Shown here piece after piece: positions 12,521 through 25,400 of a DNA stretch of 64,000 bases. The notes beneath the pieces are model-generated. The model was not told where the DNA came from, did not search any database, and was given only the letters and a program-made list of their open reading frames with translations. The DNA comes from Laguncularia racemosa (lineage: Eukaryota > Streptophyta > Magnoliopsida > Myrtales > Combretaceae), in the NCBI GenBank assembly GCA_037954665.1, contig JBBMOL010000057.1:3720001-3784000 (forward strand), given 5' to 3'. Each line of letters opens with the position of its first letter. The first letter of the stretch is position 1. The position numbers and the translations under genes were made by a program.

Positions 12521-12965
12521 TTCCTTTTAAGGTTGTTAGTTACATAAGATGCTTCATATTATCAATTAGTCAGCTCATAAGAGTATTTTCCTAAACAACC
12601 TCTTTTTATAGGTTGCTTGTCTAGTAGGACGCTTCTTATTATCGATTAGTTAGCTGATAAAAGTACTTTTCTAAATAATCTTTTTTTTTTTAAGGTTACT
12701 AGTTTAGTAGGACGCTTTCTATTGTAGATTAGTTAGCTCATAAGAGCACTTTTCTAGATAATCCCTTTTTAAGGTTAGTAGTCTAATGGGACGCTTCTTA
12801 TCATTGATTAGTCAACTTATAAAAGTACTTTTCTAGATAATTTTTTTTTTTTAAGGTTGCTAGTCTAGTGAGATGCTTCATATAATCGATTAGTCAGCTT
12901 GTAAGAACACTTTTCTAGATAATCTCTTCTTAAAGGTTGTTAATCTAATGAAATGCTTCTTATCT
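12521..12965 (+). repeat. Tandem repeat, about 81-bp unit, 5-6 copies
   Basis: Unit starts (the 'ggttg' of aaggttgctagtctagt) fall at 12531, 12611, 12694, 12773, 12855 and 12935, so periods are 80, 83, 79, 82 and 80. Each unit carries gggacgcttcttat, gattagtcagct-ataagag and acttttctagataatc. It sits between the integrase and the 3' LTR. Tandem repeats in the 3' untranslated region are typical of Tat/Ogre elements and can seed satellites. Confidence 0.9.
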
Positions 12966-13205
12966 AAGACCATTCCCCAAGAAATGTTAGTCATCATAAA
13001 GCAACTGTCTTCTTTTGTAACATAGGATTACTAGCCCGTAAAGCGTTTTCCTTACTCAATCTTTTGGTTGGATAACTTCCTAGTAGACCAAGGTTTGGAT
13101 AGCTAACTAACTATAGTGTTGTCTATCTATTCTCTTAGGCAAAAATGACATCTTTGCTATCTTTATAGCTAAGTTTTCTCAAACTTTATTACAAAGAGAA
13201 GCAGT

Positions 13206-14996
13206 TGTAGAAACCCCATTTTTGCCTCCCAAATAGATTTTTTGATAAATAAATAAAAATGATAAAAAATAATAGTAATAATAAAAAAAGAGTCTGGTTT
13301 ATGAGTTAGTAAAAATTAAATGAAAAATAATAATAACAAGCAACAAATAATAATAATAATTTTTTTAACAAAATTAAGGAAATATAGGTTTCTAAATCAA
13401 ATTCAGGAATTTCAAATCAATAAAAACTAATTAAGGATGATAGCTTATATGCAAATTGATTGCATATAACGAGAGAACAAGGACTAACCCAGCTCGTGCC
13501 TGAACAACGAAGGAAAGCCACAGGTCGCAGGATCAAGTCACACACGAAGCCTTGCTCGTTGGTTTTTTTTTTTTTTCTTTTTCTTCCCCTTAATCGAGTT
13601 AAGTGCAATGCACGTGATCGTCTTCCCTAGCAGACTAACAAACACGAACAAAAAGAAGAAGAAGCCGGAGCAAATCCAAGCAAACCAAAACGATTTTTTT
13701 TAGATTATCATCAATTCATAACTAAAAAAAAATCAGTATAAATCACAAAACAAATTTAATCTAACAATTTACATCAAAATTTTCAAGATCGATTCAAATC
13801 TCAAACAAATAAAAATCAGTTTCAACCAAGGGTTTGATTTGAGCTTATCAAGCTAATCTTTGCAAGCCTATAAATAGAGTTTGAGCTTATAAACCGGGGG
13901 ACTGATAGTAAACATGCCAAACACATCAAAAAGCTTTAACATAAGATTTTCTCTCTATAAAACATCATGCCCATGACGCATCTTCTCTCTAGCATTTAGA
14001 GCACCACACACAATCGTGAAGAAAAGCAATAGTATCAGACCAAATTATTGTTGTTGGAGGGTTACTCAAAGCTATTTGACACCATTAAGGACCTCGCCGG
14101 CTGCCAGAACACCACCAACCATGGTCACTGTTCATAGCGTCTTCATTCTAGCGACTACACGACTCGCAAGCTTCAACAACCACTGGAGACGTCTTACGCC
14201 ACTACCCCTATTTGCATCGACGGTTGGTATGATAGACCTAAGCTTGTGACAAGCTAACCAGTAATTTGACCAGAAAATCGATCTACGGTGTGACTTACGT
14301 TTGAATCCGACCCACATCCAGGCAAGCAATATTATTATTATTTAGACTAATTGGCTTATTCAATTTTATTTTCTTATGGTGATTAGAACCTAATTAAATA
14401 AATATGATTAATAAGGTAATTTTTAAATTAATTAGGTTAATAACCTTAGCTTAGTTTAGTTAATGATCTTAGCTTAATTAGTTTAATTATAGGATTGATA
14501 AAAATATATATATGATGATATAACATGATTAAGAAAATGGTTTCAATAATTGTCATGATTATGTGAGTTGTTAAGAGGCAATCATTGTGTAGGCCTTAGG
14601 TATTGTAGTATAACTGTTGCCTAGGGACGATTAAGGTCCCAATTAATTATTTTTTTTAGTAATACTTAGTCTATAAATATAAAGATATAAACTTTGAAAA
14701 GAATTAAAAAAAATTAAGGGTTTAAGATATGGTTTTATTCTAAAAAACATAAAAAAAAAGTTTTGTAACATAGAAAAATGATTTTACTGAGAGAAAATTT
14801 CGTTGACTACTGTTCAAGTTAGGACTAATCTGCTCAATTACTCCTAAACTTGACAATTTTTCTCAACTTCAATTGAGTGGCGACTCCAAATAAATAAAAA
14901 ATCAAAATTTTCCTAATTTAAGTCAAGTGTTCATATTAAATGAGCATAAGATTCGATGTGAATTGAATTAGGAAAAATGAAAAATTAGACTCGATG
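13206..14996 (+). mobile_element. 3' LTR of Tat/Ogre-like element (plus strand)
   Basis: Starts TGTAGAAACCCCATTTTTGC after a purine-rich tract (caaagagaagcagt) and ends near AAAAATTAGACTCGATG. It is homologous to the minus-strand LTR at 8791-10746. The internal GAGTGGCGACTCC block is at 14875-14887. Small open frames inside it (14016-14249 plus, 13417-13608 minus) are not genes. The two LTRs differ heavily, so they do not look like a young pair and probably come from separate copies of one family. Confidence 0.7.
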
Positions 14997-17550
14997 TAGA
15001 GAATTAAGTTGTGTAATGCATGATTTAGGCGAATTAGTTAATAGAGTTAATTGGTTAATGTGTTTGCTTGTTGGTTAGGAAATTTCTTATATTAAATTAC
15101 TTACTTTTTATGGTAAATGTCAACTCTTATCAGATTTTTGTCATGTCTAGATCCTAATCTACTTCCTCTAAGTGTACTTGAGTGTTTAATGGCCATTGGA
15201 TTAAGTGTGTTATCAAGCTTCCCTCCCTTAGATTAAGGTCGGTGGTCAAGTGGGTGTTTTTGTGCTCATAATTTCTTTTACCTATTAGTCCATTGATTGA
15301 AGGTAATTAAGGGTTTAATTAAAGGTCATTTCAACTGCTTTAATTTAGTCTTCACTTAAGTTAGTTTGGCGTGTGAAATGACATTTTTATCCTTTCATTA
15401 TTCATGCTTACTTGTGGTTATTTAGATGCATTTATTTTGCATCAATTGACTTAATTTGTCTGATTCATTAGTGGAATTAATTCTTGCTAAATCATGTGAT
15501 TTTATATTATTCTTACGGAAAATTTTTGCTTTTAGTGGTTTGGATTTGATTAGGTCCTAATTTAGTTTTTTAGGATTTAAGATTAGTTTCAATATTTTCT
15601 AATTTGACTTTAAAGTTTATTAATTGGTTTAGGACTTGGAATTTGAATTAAGGCTTTGGGTCGACCTTGGTTTGGGTTTAGGATTCCTAATATAATAGTC
15701 TACTATCATAATTCATCTAGATTCTCAGCTAATTAGACTATGATTATAGTAATTATGTTAGCTATACTAAAGCAATCCTAAATTTAGAGTCACGTATCAT
15801 ATTTACCTACGAATATATATCTTAATACCTCCACTTAACATATCTTTTAAAATTTGAAAATTATTGGGGTTTACGTAGTGCATTAAGAAAATTTGGACTG
15901 TGAAAATGTGATTTGGAACGCATATGTTCTTGCGCAATATAATTATCTCACCAGGCTTGACTTTTTAAGGAATTATTCTTTTTTGGAAATGTAATAAATG
16001 GACTTAAAGAATTGAGAGTGTAGATTGAGCTTTTGTGGCATTATTAGGCGGTAAAGACATGCAGCTAATTGATCATGTCTTTTTATTTTTTATCTTAGAT
16101 TGCGACATCCTTATTGCTAAAAATCATTGATAACCGTAAACTTCATGAAAAGACTAGGTTGTAGTGGATTTGATTATAATAAATATTTAAAGAAGTAGGA
16201 AAAATATTGTTTTGCAAATGAACACATCCTTAGCTAAAGATGTGCCATAAATTAAGATGTCAATAACTTGCAAGGATCTTTTGGCATTTGTCCGTTGCCC
16301 TTCGAGTGGTAATATAAAAGAAAAGGTGAGAAAGGTTGGAGTGTTGGACAAGGAAAAAATGGGTATTTCTCACTGCCCGCGACGTCGGGCCAGGCAACAG
16401 GAGCCACGATTTAAGGGTCCAATCTCCCCCACGCTTCTGAAACCTGCTTCACACCGCACTGTACAGCTGCCATAATTATTATCACAGAGAAATCGCTCTC
16501 CATTCCTAATGGAACATTAATTTGGAAATAATAAATATCTTATTCTACTTTTATCTAAATAATTTTTTGAATTTCGGTTCTTTTCATTTGTATATCTTCA
16601 ATTTTCATCTAAATTATTGATTGAGATTATTTAAATTTTTATGACATCAAAGGAAAAATTTGGGGGATTGGAAGTAAAGAGGTTTTTTTTTTTTTAATTT
16701 CCCTTTCTAAGTTTTCAAAATTGTTCTGGTAATTTATATTATAAACTCTGATGTAAAGGGTCGCCCTAATTTTTCAAGTACAATGATCAACCAATCAAAA
16801 TCCGTAGGACCATCTGATTGTATGATGGAGTTAAAGATTGGACTTTTGATTCGTTTTTTTTGCATTTTACATAAATAAACTTTGTTTAAATTTAGGAATA
16901 AAATCAATTCTAGTACACATCAAAATATCCTGTTAAACATAAGATCCAATAAGCAATGTCATTTATGTTGGATCTCCTCTACGACTGCAAATTGAACAAC
17001 AAGAAAGGCATCCTCAGGTTAGGTGATTGCACCTTTCGATATGGAAATAATTGAATAACTGAATTTTGGGTGGATAAATATTTATTGTTTTAGATTATTT
17101 GTCTTAAATGTATTCGTATCTTTATTAATTATATTTAAATAATTATACATTCTACATTATAAATGTCAGCATGTAATGGAATAGGAAATGTTTGAAATAG
17201 AAAATTCAAACTAGTAAATATTAATCCATATAAAACCCAAAATATAACAATGGATTAAGCTAAAGAACTGAATAATTGATTAATCAATCAGACATCAATA
17301 ATTACAAAGCAATTTTTCTAATCCCTATATTACTAAATTAGCATTCATACGACAATAAATTTTCCAAACACGACAAATTAACAATCTTAAAAATCATTAA
17401 AATATATATATATTCATTGGAAGTGAACCTCCCCCACTACGTTAGTATTACTACCATGAGAAATTAGAAATAGCCCTCCGCATCATGATATGTATATCAC
17501 ATCGCAATAAGCATGTTGGGTATTCGTCAGCCATGATGAGCGCGATCATG
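14997..17550. other. Intergenic DNA, no gene seen
   Basis: AT-rich. A short G+C-richer patch at 16370-16470 (cgcgacgtcgggccaggcaa) stands out but carries only a 72-codon open frame of no recognisable kind. Confidence 0.5.
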
Positions 17551-17832
17551 CTATGTGAGTTTCCAGACGATGGTCTCGAAACAGTGCAGGCCATCGAACT
17601 CCGGAGCAAGTCGAGGATGAGGATGAGGCAATCCCTTTAGCGTCTTCTTGCTCTTTGAATTATCGGAATCATTCACAGCCTTACGAGTTTGACTATTATC
17701 TGGCATCGTGTTTGGGTCTCGCTGTTGAGGTTTATGAGTCGTTCCCTCCATGGAATGGAGATTGGTCTTCATGTTTTGACCCAAGAAAAACTCGGCATAC
17801 ACCAGTTCAAAGCAACTGAACATAGAATTCAT
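17551..17832 (-). CDS. Small plant-specific protein with C-terminal APEFDGLHCFETIV motif
   Basis: A single-exon gene of 93 codons. The ATG at 17832 is chosen because upstream in-frame sequence has no ATG (only a TTG), and MNSMFSCFELVYAEFF looks like the N terminus of a family of small stress-inducible plant proteins of unknown function. That family link is from memory. The N terminus is hydrophobic/aromatic. The middle (residues about 25-75) is polar, Asn/Ser/Lys-rich and probably disordered. The C terminus is PHPRLAPEFDGLHCFETIV plus five residues. There is no signal peptide or long membrane segment. A TATA-like stretch lies about 85 bp upstream on the same strand. The gene at 25401-26228 encodes a protein with a clearly related C-terminal motif. 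No biochemical function can be assigned. Confidence 0.65.
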   Translation of the reverse strand: MNSMFSCFELVYAEFFLGQNMKTNLHSMEGTTHKPQQRDPNTMPDNSQTRKAVNDSDNSKSKKTLKGLPHPHPRLAPEFDGLHCFETIVWKLT

Positions 17833-17910
17833 GTTGTCAATCAACTTTGAAAAGAAAACTAGATTAATACTAGGACGATGCTGTGATACTTTTGGAGGGA
17901 TATATATTTT

Positions 17911-17928
17911 GAGATTTATATATATATG
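17911..17928 (-). promoter_or_regulatory. TATA box candidate for the 17832 gene
   Basis: The minus strand reads CATATATATATAAATCTC, giving TATATATAAA about 80-95 bp before the ATG. That is the usual distance for a short 5' leader. TA-rich tracts are common here, so the call is moderate. Confidence 0.4.
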
Positions 17929-17932
17929 GGTT

Positions 17933-20900
17933 TTCTCATGAGATTGCTGAAAAAGATGGAAGGAATGGATGTCTTATGATATTTATATGAAAAGAACGGC
18001 GGAGAGAGAGGAGACAGAGAATGGAATTCCTCTTATGGGATGCTATGACTTGTTTAATAGAAGAAGGGATTGGGATTACGTGAGGAGGAAGAGTCGGAGA
18101 TGCTGCTTTAGTGCTTTTCCGGGGCAAAAAGACGGCCAAGATTTAAGAATGTGGGCTTCATATTTGATTACTTTTTTTTTTTAAAAAAAAAATTTTGATA
18201 TCATGTATATCTTATTAAAAATATGATATTACGGAATATCTAATATGTATCTAATCTATTTCAATTTCGGATTTGATATTTGTATATATTATCCTTTTTT
18301 ACATCATTGTATATTATAAAAGTAGTTTTGCTGTCCTTTTAAAAATAGTAATGTTAGAAATAAATTTAAAAAAATGTGGAAGTTTCCTTTTAAAAGAATG
18401 GGGGAAAAACATGAAAGTTACAATTAAAGAAGTTGGAGATGGATAATTTGGGAAGTGAGTATGGAGAAATTATGTTATATGGAAAGAGAAATATTTGGGG
18501 CAGCTTTATAAAAATATGTATCTACTCTTCCTGTTATGGATAATTATCATATGAAGAAAAACCACAATTTCTTCAAACAATCCCTTAAGTTATTTATTTA
18601 TATGATTATTTACCATTTTTTAGTGCTTGTAATGCAAGAATGGCATTAGCTAGTATCATAATTAATGTAAAGATAGTAGTAGTAAATAAATTAGAGTCAG
18701 AAAATAAAAGCTGACACATATTTTAGGGAAAAAACAGCTTTAAGAAATATATTTCATTTATTAGAAAAAGAATTATTTATTGCTATTTCTTTTTTTTTTC
18801 CTGGTAAAACTATATAAAATAAAGGGTAAACAAATTTGGCTTTAGAGGGATTCGTTTAATATTTATTTTTTTTTATAAAAATGGTATATATATATATATA
18901 CACTTATACTTTTATTAGTAGACTATGTACTTACACTACAATGCCTAAAAAGATAAATAATTATTTAATTAAGTTAGCTAAAACCTTATTCATGTAATAA
19001 AATAAACGGACATTTTTTTTACGTAGTAGTTATCGAGAGTTATAACCATATCTTCATATAATTACCAAAAATAAATCCCACTGCCTCACTGACATTTATT
19101 ATATACTTGATCAACATGCACCGTAATATGTGAAAAAAAATATACGTGACAAAAAAAATAAATAAATAAATAAACATGGGCCATTGGACATGCAACCAAA
19201 ATGTTAATAGAATACTATTTTAATGAGTCGTGGAATAGATTGTTGTGGTTGGTGGGATGGTGCCATTTCAGAAAGCTATTAGTTGTTTATAAATATTACT
19301 GAAGTTACGTATTATTAAAATCATATAAGCTACCAAATAAGTTTCTTACTATTTGATACGAGATTAATTTAGATTTTGGAAATGGTAAAACCAGCTCTTA
19401 AACTGTTCACAGGCTAAAATAAGGTGAATCAAGTTTAGTTCGGGATACTTTGAGTTTGGGCTAGCTCATATGAACCGACAGTTCATGAGCCGATTTAAAT
19501 CTTCAAATTACTCTTTAATTTTTTTTTAGTTTATATAATTTTTTTTATTTTTTTCTCTTTTTTTTTAGCTTTTTTTTTTCTTTTAATCTAGATGTAACTT
19601 ATATCTTCACTTTTTTCTTTTTAATTTTCTTTCATGTTTTTTTTTCTCTTTTTCAGTCATGAACCCACTTGAACTGAGGAAGGTGAGCCAATTTTTTTAT
19701 TCAATCCGGTTCTTTTCTGGGTCTAAATTAACCTAACTCTAAATACTTCATTTACACTTGTTATATATTGTTAATATATTTAATTAATATATATTTTAGA
19801 AACTTAATAATTAAAAGTAGGGCTTCTAACTTCAAGATTATAAATCATTTTAGAAAAATCTGGGGTCCTGCCTTCCCATTTTTACGAGACAAGTCCCGTT
19901 CACCGAGTTAAGGCTTTGTGTTTCTGGAAGACGTGTGAGATAATCATTTCGCTATAGGGAGTTCTAGTGAATCACTTGCTCCCGCGATAGGATTGTTTTC
20001 ACAATAAGCATGGTTTCGTGATAAAATTTAATCCCTCGTGACTCGACGTGTAGTAAAGACTCAAATTTGATTTCTGGACAAAATGTATCCCTAACTGCAA
20101 CACACGTTATAATTATATAAGTCCTTTTCTTTGCTAAATTTTGGCAACTGCACGGACGAAGTTGTGTAATTTATTTATATTATTTTACTATTTATTAATT
20201 TATACAAGAAGATACTAACGAAATGTAATGATTCGATTACACCAGTGTCATATTTTTAGTTGGATAGGATTGTGGAAGTCTCCCAGCCTTTTAATATCTT
20301 ATAGTAGCAAACATGCATAATGTAGGTGTGGGGGGTTTTGGTTGCAATATAGTCATGTATGTGCGATATGATCTTTACGCTACACACGAATTTAAAAAAA
20401 GTGACGTATAATGACATGTAGAAGGATGAGTAGGATGCGTAAGGGGAGTATATAGTCTTAATTAGGTTCAAGTGTTTTATGATAGATAAATGTTTTTCAC
20501 TAAATTATCAATTTAATCTTTTAAGAGAATAATTCGATAAATTAACGACCTTTTCTCTCAAAAAGCCATTTTTTGAATGGAATGTCTTAAGCGTTTATAT
20601 GATCCAGTTATGAATTTAGATGGTGATGATGATTGACGATCATGAGTAAATAGGTTCTTGTATAGGTTTCTCATGAATCTAAACTCATTAAAAGCCTTTA
20701 AGCGTAATCCTTATTGAAAAAATTGGATTGGACCAGTTAATCCAATAAATTCTATTTTAACTCTATTATGTTAAATCTCTCATAATCATCCAAAAAGTCA
20801 TTCATTTAACTCTTTAAATCCTATCACCCTAGCAAAAAAAAAAAAAAAAAAAAAATCAAAATCAAAACAAATTACTTAATGGGCACAAGGCACTTGATTG

Positions 20901-22882
20901 CGTTTGGTCCTCTACACATACATACACACATATATATATATGTATAGTACTAAAAAAATGAAAACAAAAACTAACCAAAAAAGCTCTAAAGCAATCGGAT
21001 TTGGAAAGTCTAGATGCTAATTCTTATTTAAATTAGTTAACTCTAAAAAGATTTTGCTTCATCCATATTATTTGAGAGGAAACGGAAATTAATACTTCCT
21101 TTATAAGTTGTTCATTGTTGGTTAAAGCTATTCAAGGACACGTCTCTTTTTATGATCCGCAACAATAATTTTAATCAAATAACATTATTTAACAAATTTA
21201 ATTAACTAATATAATAAAAATTAAGATAATTCAAAAATAGAAAAAAGGGATAAACCTTACATAAGAACTAGCCTCACTATCCTTAGGCTAGGGGTCATCA
21301 ACCACATCATTTTTCATGTTGTGGTTGCAACCTACTAATGGAGGGGTTTTCCCCTTAAGGTGATAAAAAAAATCCATTAGATTTGTAATTGAATCATGCA
21401 ATTCAATGCTTTTTTTTAATTATTTATTTATTTATGGTGGCCACCAACCAAACTTAAGGGATTCTATAATTTCTATAAGATGGTGGATGATTACCCATCA
21501 CTATGTGTAGATAGTAAGTTATAACGTACAATTGTTTATCCCCATTTTCTATTACCCTAAAGTTGATCACCTCCGAATTTGGGGTAGCTAGAAGAATGTC
21601 ACACTAGCTTAAATTGATTATTTTTTTTTTATTTTTTATTATCTAATTTTTCATTGTACTTTTAAATTAGTTGTATTTATTATTTTATTATAGACTAATC
21701 AAAAGCAGTCATATATCCTCTAATTAATATCAACAAATAGTAATGAAACATGAGTTATATATTTATTAAAAATAAAAGCACAAATCATTTGTCTATAAAA
21801 ATACAAAAACACATTATGTTTCCGTAATTTTCTCTTTGTATTTATACATACTAATTTGTGTATATATATATATATATTGGCCAAAATTTTGTATGATAGA
21901 GAGCATCTTGATTCCTATGACCTATCTAATTCTTCATTGGTATTTTGTTCTGTACACTTTCCAACCGAGGTTTCGGTACTTGCCAAGCAAGCCGTGAGAG
22001 GATGAGTGTACAGACAGACATCCTTTTAGCATTCCGCCGTTGACTTATTCACGACGCCCTGTCACCGTTCAAAATCATTCATGATGCATAATTTTTGTTT
22101 TTTCTTTTGGGCAATCACAATCACTTGATCTTATGAATCATGATAAAATTAGGAAAAGAGTTCTTAATAATGCTTAAAATGATCATATATAACTAGAAAA
22201 CATGTTTTATTGATGCGAACCACAAAATAAAAAGTCTTAAATGAATGATAAAATATAAAGTGTTTATTTCATTGACATACATTTAATTGATAATTATCTT
22301 ATAAAAGATTTGAAATTATATATTATATATAGATGTTATTAGAAAAAATAAATGATAAAATTTTTGGATTATACCCATAATAGATGGCAATAGCCCTATA
22401 TTATAGGTGCCTAAAAAATAACCTTAAAAGAGCACATTCATAAAAAGAAAAGAAAATATATTAAAAATTCAACAACAAAAAAAAAAGAAATTTTGAAAGA
22501 ACTATTATAATTACATGAGTTTTATTATTTTATTTTATTTTTATAAGCCTATAAAGTAGGGTTAACTTTAAGTATTGTATCAAAATTGAGTTGATACTTA
22601 ATTCGTAAAGAATTGAGATAATTGAAGTCATTTTGATTGGCCAGGACTTGTCATGTTTTGAAAAGTTCTTTTAGAAGGGTCATGATTTTTACAAATTCTT
22701 TCGAAAGGAGTGCTTGGACCCTTCTTCATTGGACGGGCTTACTATTTCCCAAAAAATTTAAAATAAAACTTCATTCCGAAGGGTCATGAAAGGGTGTCCT
22801 AAATTTTACTTTTCAATAGAAGTGAGACCGTTAGGTCAAAGATGCCAGGTCATCTATCCGATCTAAACTTATGGTTTAGCCT
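17933..22882. other. Intergenic DNA, no gene seen
   Basis: AT-rich with many homopolymer and TA tracts (for example an A tract at 20835-20856 and TA runs near 18885 and 20930). Short patches of ordinary base composition at 19860-20060 and 21930-22080 might be decayed repeats, but I recognise nothing in them. Confidence 0.5.
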
Positions 22883-24536
22883 AATCATTTCTCCAACTTA
22901 GCTTTTGGATGGGTTTTACCGAATCATTCGTCAAATTTGAACTTTTAGATTGTATGAATAGGCTGCAGTAGATGGTTGCTCACATTTAATACATATGACA
23001 GTCTATTAGGAGATGTTCTAAATTGATAATATGTTAAGAGATATCGTTAGAGAAAGGTATGAAAAAGAAACAAACAATTTCAGTTCCTCAAAACACATGT
23101 GTGTGATGACATATTGAATTAATAATTTTGATTTTTTTTCATGAAGTGATTTTGATAAAGTTTTAACATTTTTATGAAGCCTATCATTGCTTTCAGTTAT
23201 GCAATTGAAAAGAAGACACATTTATAGATTCCATAATCTTAATTATTAGATGATTCTAACATAGATGAATAAGATAAGTATTAGATGAGAGCCATTAATC
23301 CATTTCCATTATGAATCATGAGCTTTGGATGGGTTTAGGTTAGGCTTAGCCCAAGTCTTCATAAGGCTTATAAGAAGGAAGCCTACTTCTTTGTATAATA
23401 TAAGCTTAAGGCTTATAAATAAGCTTAACAGGGTTTTTACAAGCAAATGATCTTCTTCCAAGCCTACTTTTGTGCACGAGAAATTTGAGTCGGGTTGAGA
23501 GTAGGTGAATTAGTTTAGCGATACCTTTTCGGATCCTAGGAAGCTAGATCTTTCGAAGATATTCTTATATTTAGCTTGATTCCCAAGACCTTATCACTAT
23601 CTTGAAAAACCAATTGATGACATCGAATTGGATCAAAAATCTAATTATCGAAATAATTCTCTATACTTGCTAATTTTATTTGCCAAATCATTTGTCGAAC
23701 TTGGACTTTTGGATGGGTTTCACCTAATCATTCATCGAATTTGAACTTTTATATTTTTACAAAATCATTTGTCGAATTTGGAACCTTAGGTGGGTTTTAC
23801 TAAATCATCTATTGGACTTAACTTTTCGAAGAATGACAAGCCATTTATTAGGCTTGGACTTCTTAAGGAATTAGTTAAAGCCCTACACATTATGCAGATT
23901 TTAATCTAATATATATATTTATTTTCACTAAAATAATAAAACTGTTGTTATTTAGTTATATAATAAATACATTTAATATATTATAAGTTTATATGATTAG
24001 TGACGGTCCTTGCACATGTATATAAAATGACACAGCACTTGCAAAGCGTTGTAAACTTTCAAATTATAAGAGTACAGCATTGCACAAAGAGTTGTGCCCC
24101 TCTGCGTTAAGTCATTGGGAGGTTGTGACTCCTTCATTACTATCAAATTTATATAAAGGATATGTTTCTTGAATGGTCAAAACATATAAGTGACAAAGTA
24201 TAAATAGTTAATAATAACAAATTATAATTGACCTAAATACTTATAAAGGTAAAATTAAACACTAGTTGCAGTTTTCCAAAAATTATTAAAGATTGAAAAA
24301 TTACTAATGATTAAACCTAATAGTGAAGAGATACCATTAAAAACAGAATAATATTAAAGAAACACCATTAAACAGTTTGTTGTATGTGGGAGAAGAGATG
24401 TGCGGAACTTGGACTTTGTACAGAATACCAAGCCATTTGTGCAGTTGGACTTGTTGAGGAATTCTGAGCCATCCGTCGGACTCGTAAGTTTCGGTTTTGC
24501 CAAAACATTTAATAAGGGATTCGAACTTTTAGGCTT
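22883..24536. repeat. Dispersed 39-bp minisatellite in three clusters
   Basis: The unit is about 39 bp, consensus near aatcatttgtcgaa-ttggacttttggatgggttttacc. Units start at 22883 and 22922 (cluster 1), 23686, 23726, 23763 and 23803 (cluster 2; periods 40, 37, 40), and degenerate units run through 24410-24536 (cluster 3). The unit length is a multiple of three and several units stay open. On the plus strand the units read like KSFVELGLLDGFT. On the minus strand a 110-codon frame (24354-24686) crosses cluster 3 with AKPKSSNPL / AKPKLTSPT units. Which strand, if either, was coding is unclear. Confidence 0.6.
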
Positions 24537-24686
24537 TGCTGAAACAACGCAACCTGCTGATTTGTTTGAAGCCTGAAGCTGAAGGGAGCCGTAACATGGG
24601 GATTGAAATCGGAGATTTCGGGAAAAAAATGAAAAGAAAGATTGGGGATTTCTATTTGGACCATTGTAATTGAGTCCGGTAGTCAT

Positions 24687-25241
24687 TTATGCAGAGCTCT
24701 TCCGTTGTGTCCATTGGAATAATTCTAAATCCTTCAAACTAGTTAGGAGCTTAATTCCACCAATAGAAAACAAAACAAAGGAATCGACTTTTGAAAATCA
24801 GAGTAGGAGAGGAGAATGTAATTGACTGGAGAAGGAAGATACGTAGTTGAAGTTTGAAGTGTCTGATCAACACGTATTTAATCTTTATCGTTAATTCATT
24901 GATTTTGTATATATAGCAGCACCAGCACCTGCACCTGGAGAGAAAAACTTATTATAAATGCATTTATCTTTGCACTATTCATTAGTTCATTAGTCGAAGT
25001 GTGAATTTTTTTCCTTTTCTTTAGGAATCATTTAATGTTTTTAATCCAACAAATGTTTAATATTGTATATGATTTTTGGACGTAGAGTGGGGACGTGACC
25101 ATTTTCCATCCTATTATTAGCGTAAAAGTAAAATTAAAGAAAAGAAAAAAGGGCCAGCGGCGGAACCCAAATCAAAATTAAATCCCATTTAACAAATACC
25201 TAAAGAAGCGTGCTTTGGTCATTCCCGTCATTCACTGCCGC
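24687..25241. other. Intergenic, upstream of the 25401 gene
   Basis: AT-rich spacer that probably contains the distal promoter of the next gene. No specific element is supported. Confidence 0.45.
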
Positions 25242-25400
25242 TATAAATGCAAATCCTCATCAGAAACTTTGAACGCCAGAAAAAGGGGTCAGCACGAAGA
25301 GGTCGAGATCCGGCGTATCCCGTCGGGTTTCGCCCACATTTGAGTTCGAGCTTCTAAGGAATTTACAAAGAGAGAGAGAGCGAGATAGATAGAGTGAAAA
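25242..25400 (+). promoter_or_regulatory. TATA box and 5' leader of the 25401 gene
   Basis: tataaatg at 25242-25249 is a good TATA box, so transcription should start near 25275. The remaining leader of about 125 bases ends in a GA-rich tract (agagagagagcgagatagat) just before the ATG. Confidence 0.55.

Noticed and set aside
12521..12965. CRISPR-like array
   Set aside because: The repeats are directly abutting 81-bp units without unique spacers, in a plant retrotransposon.
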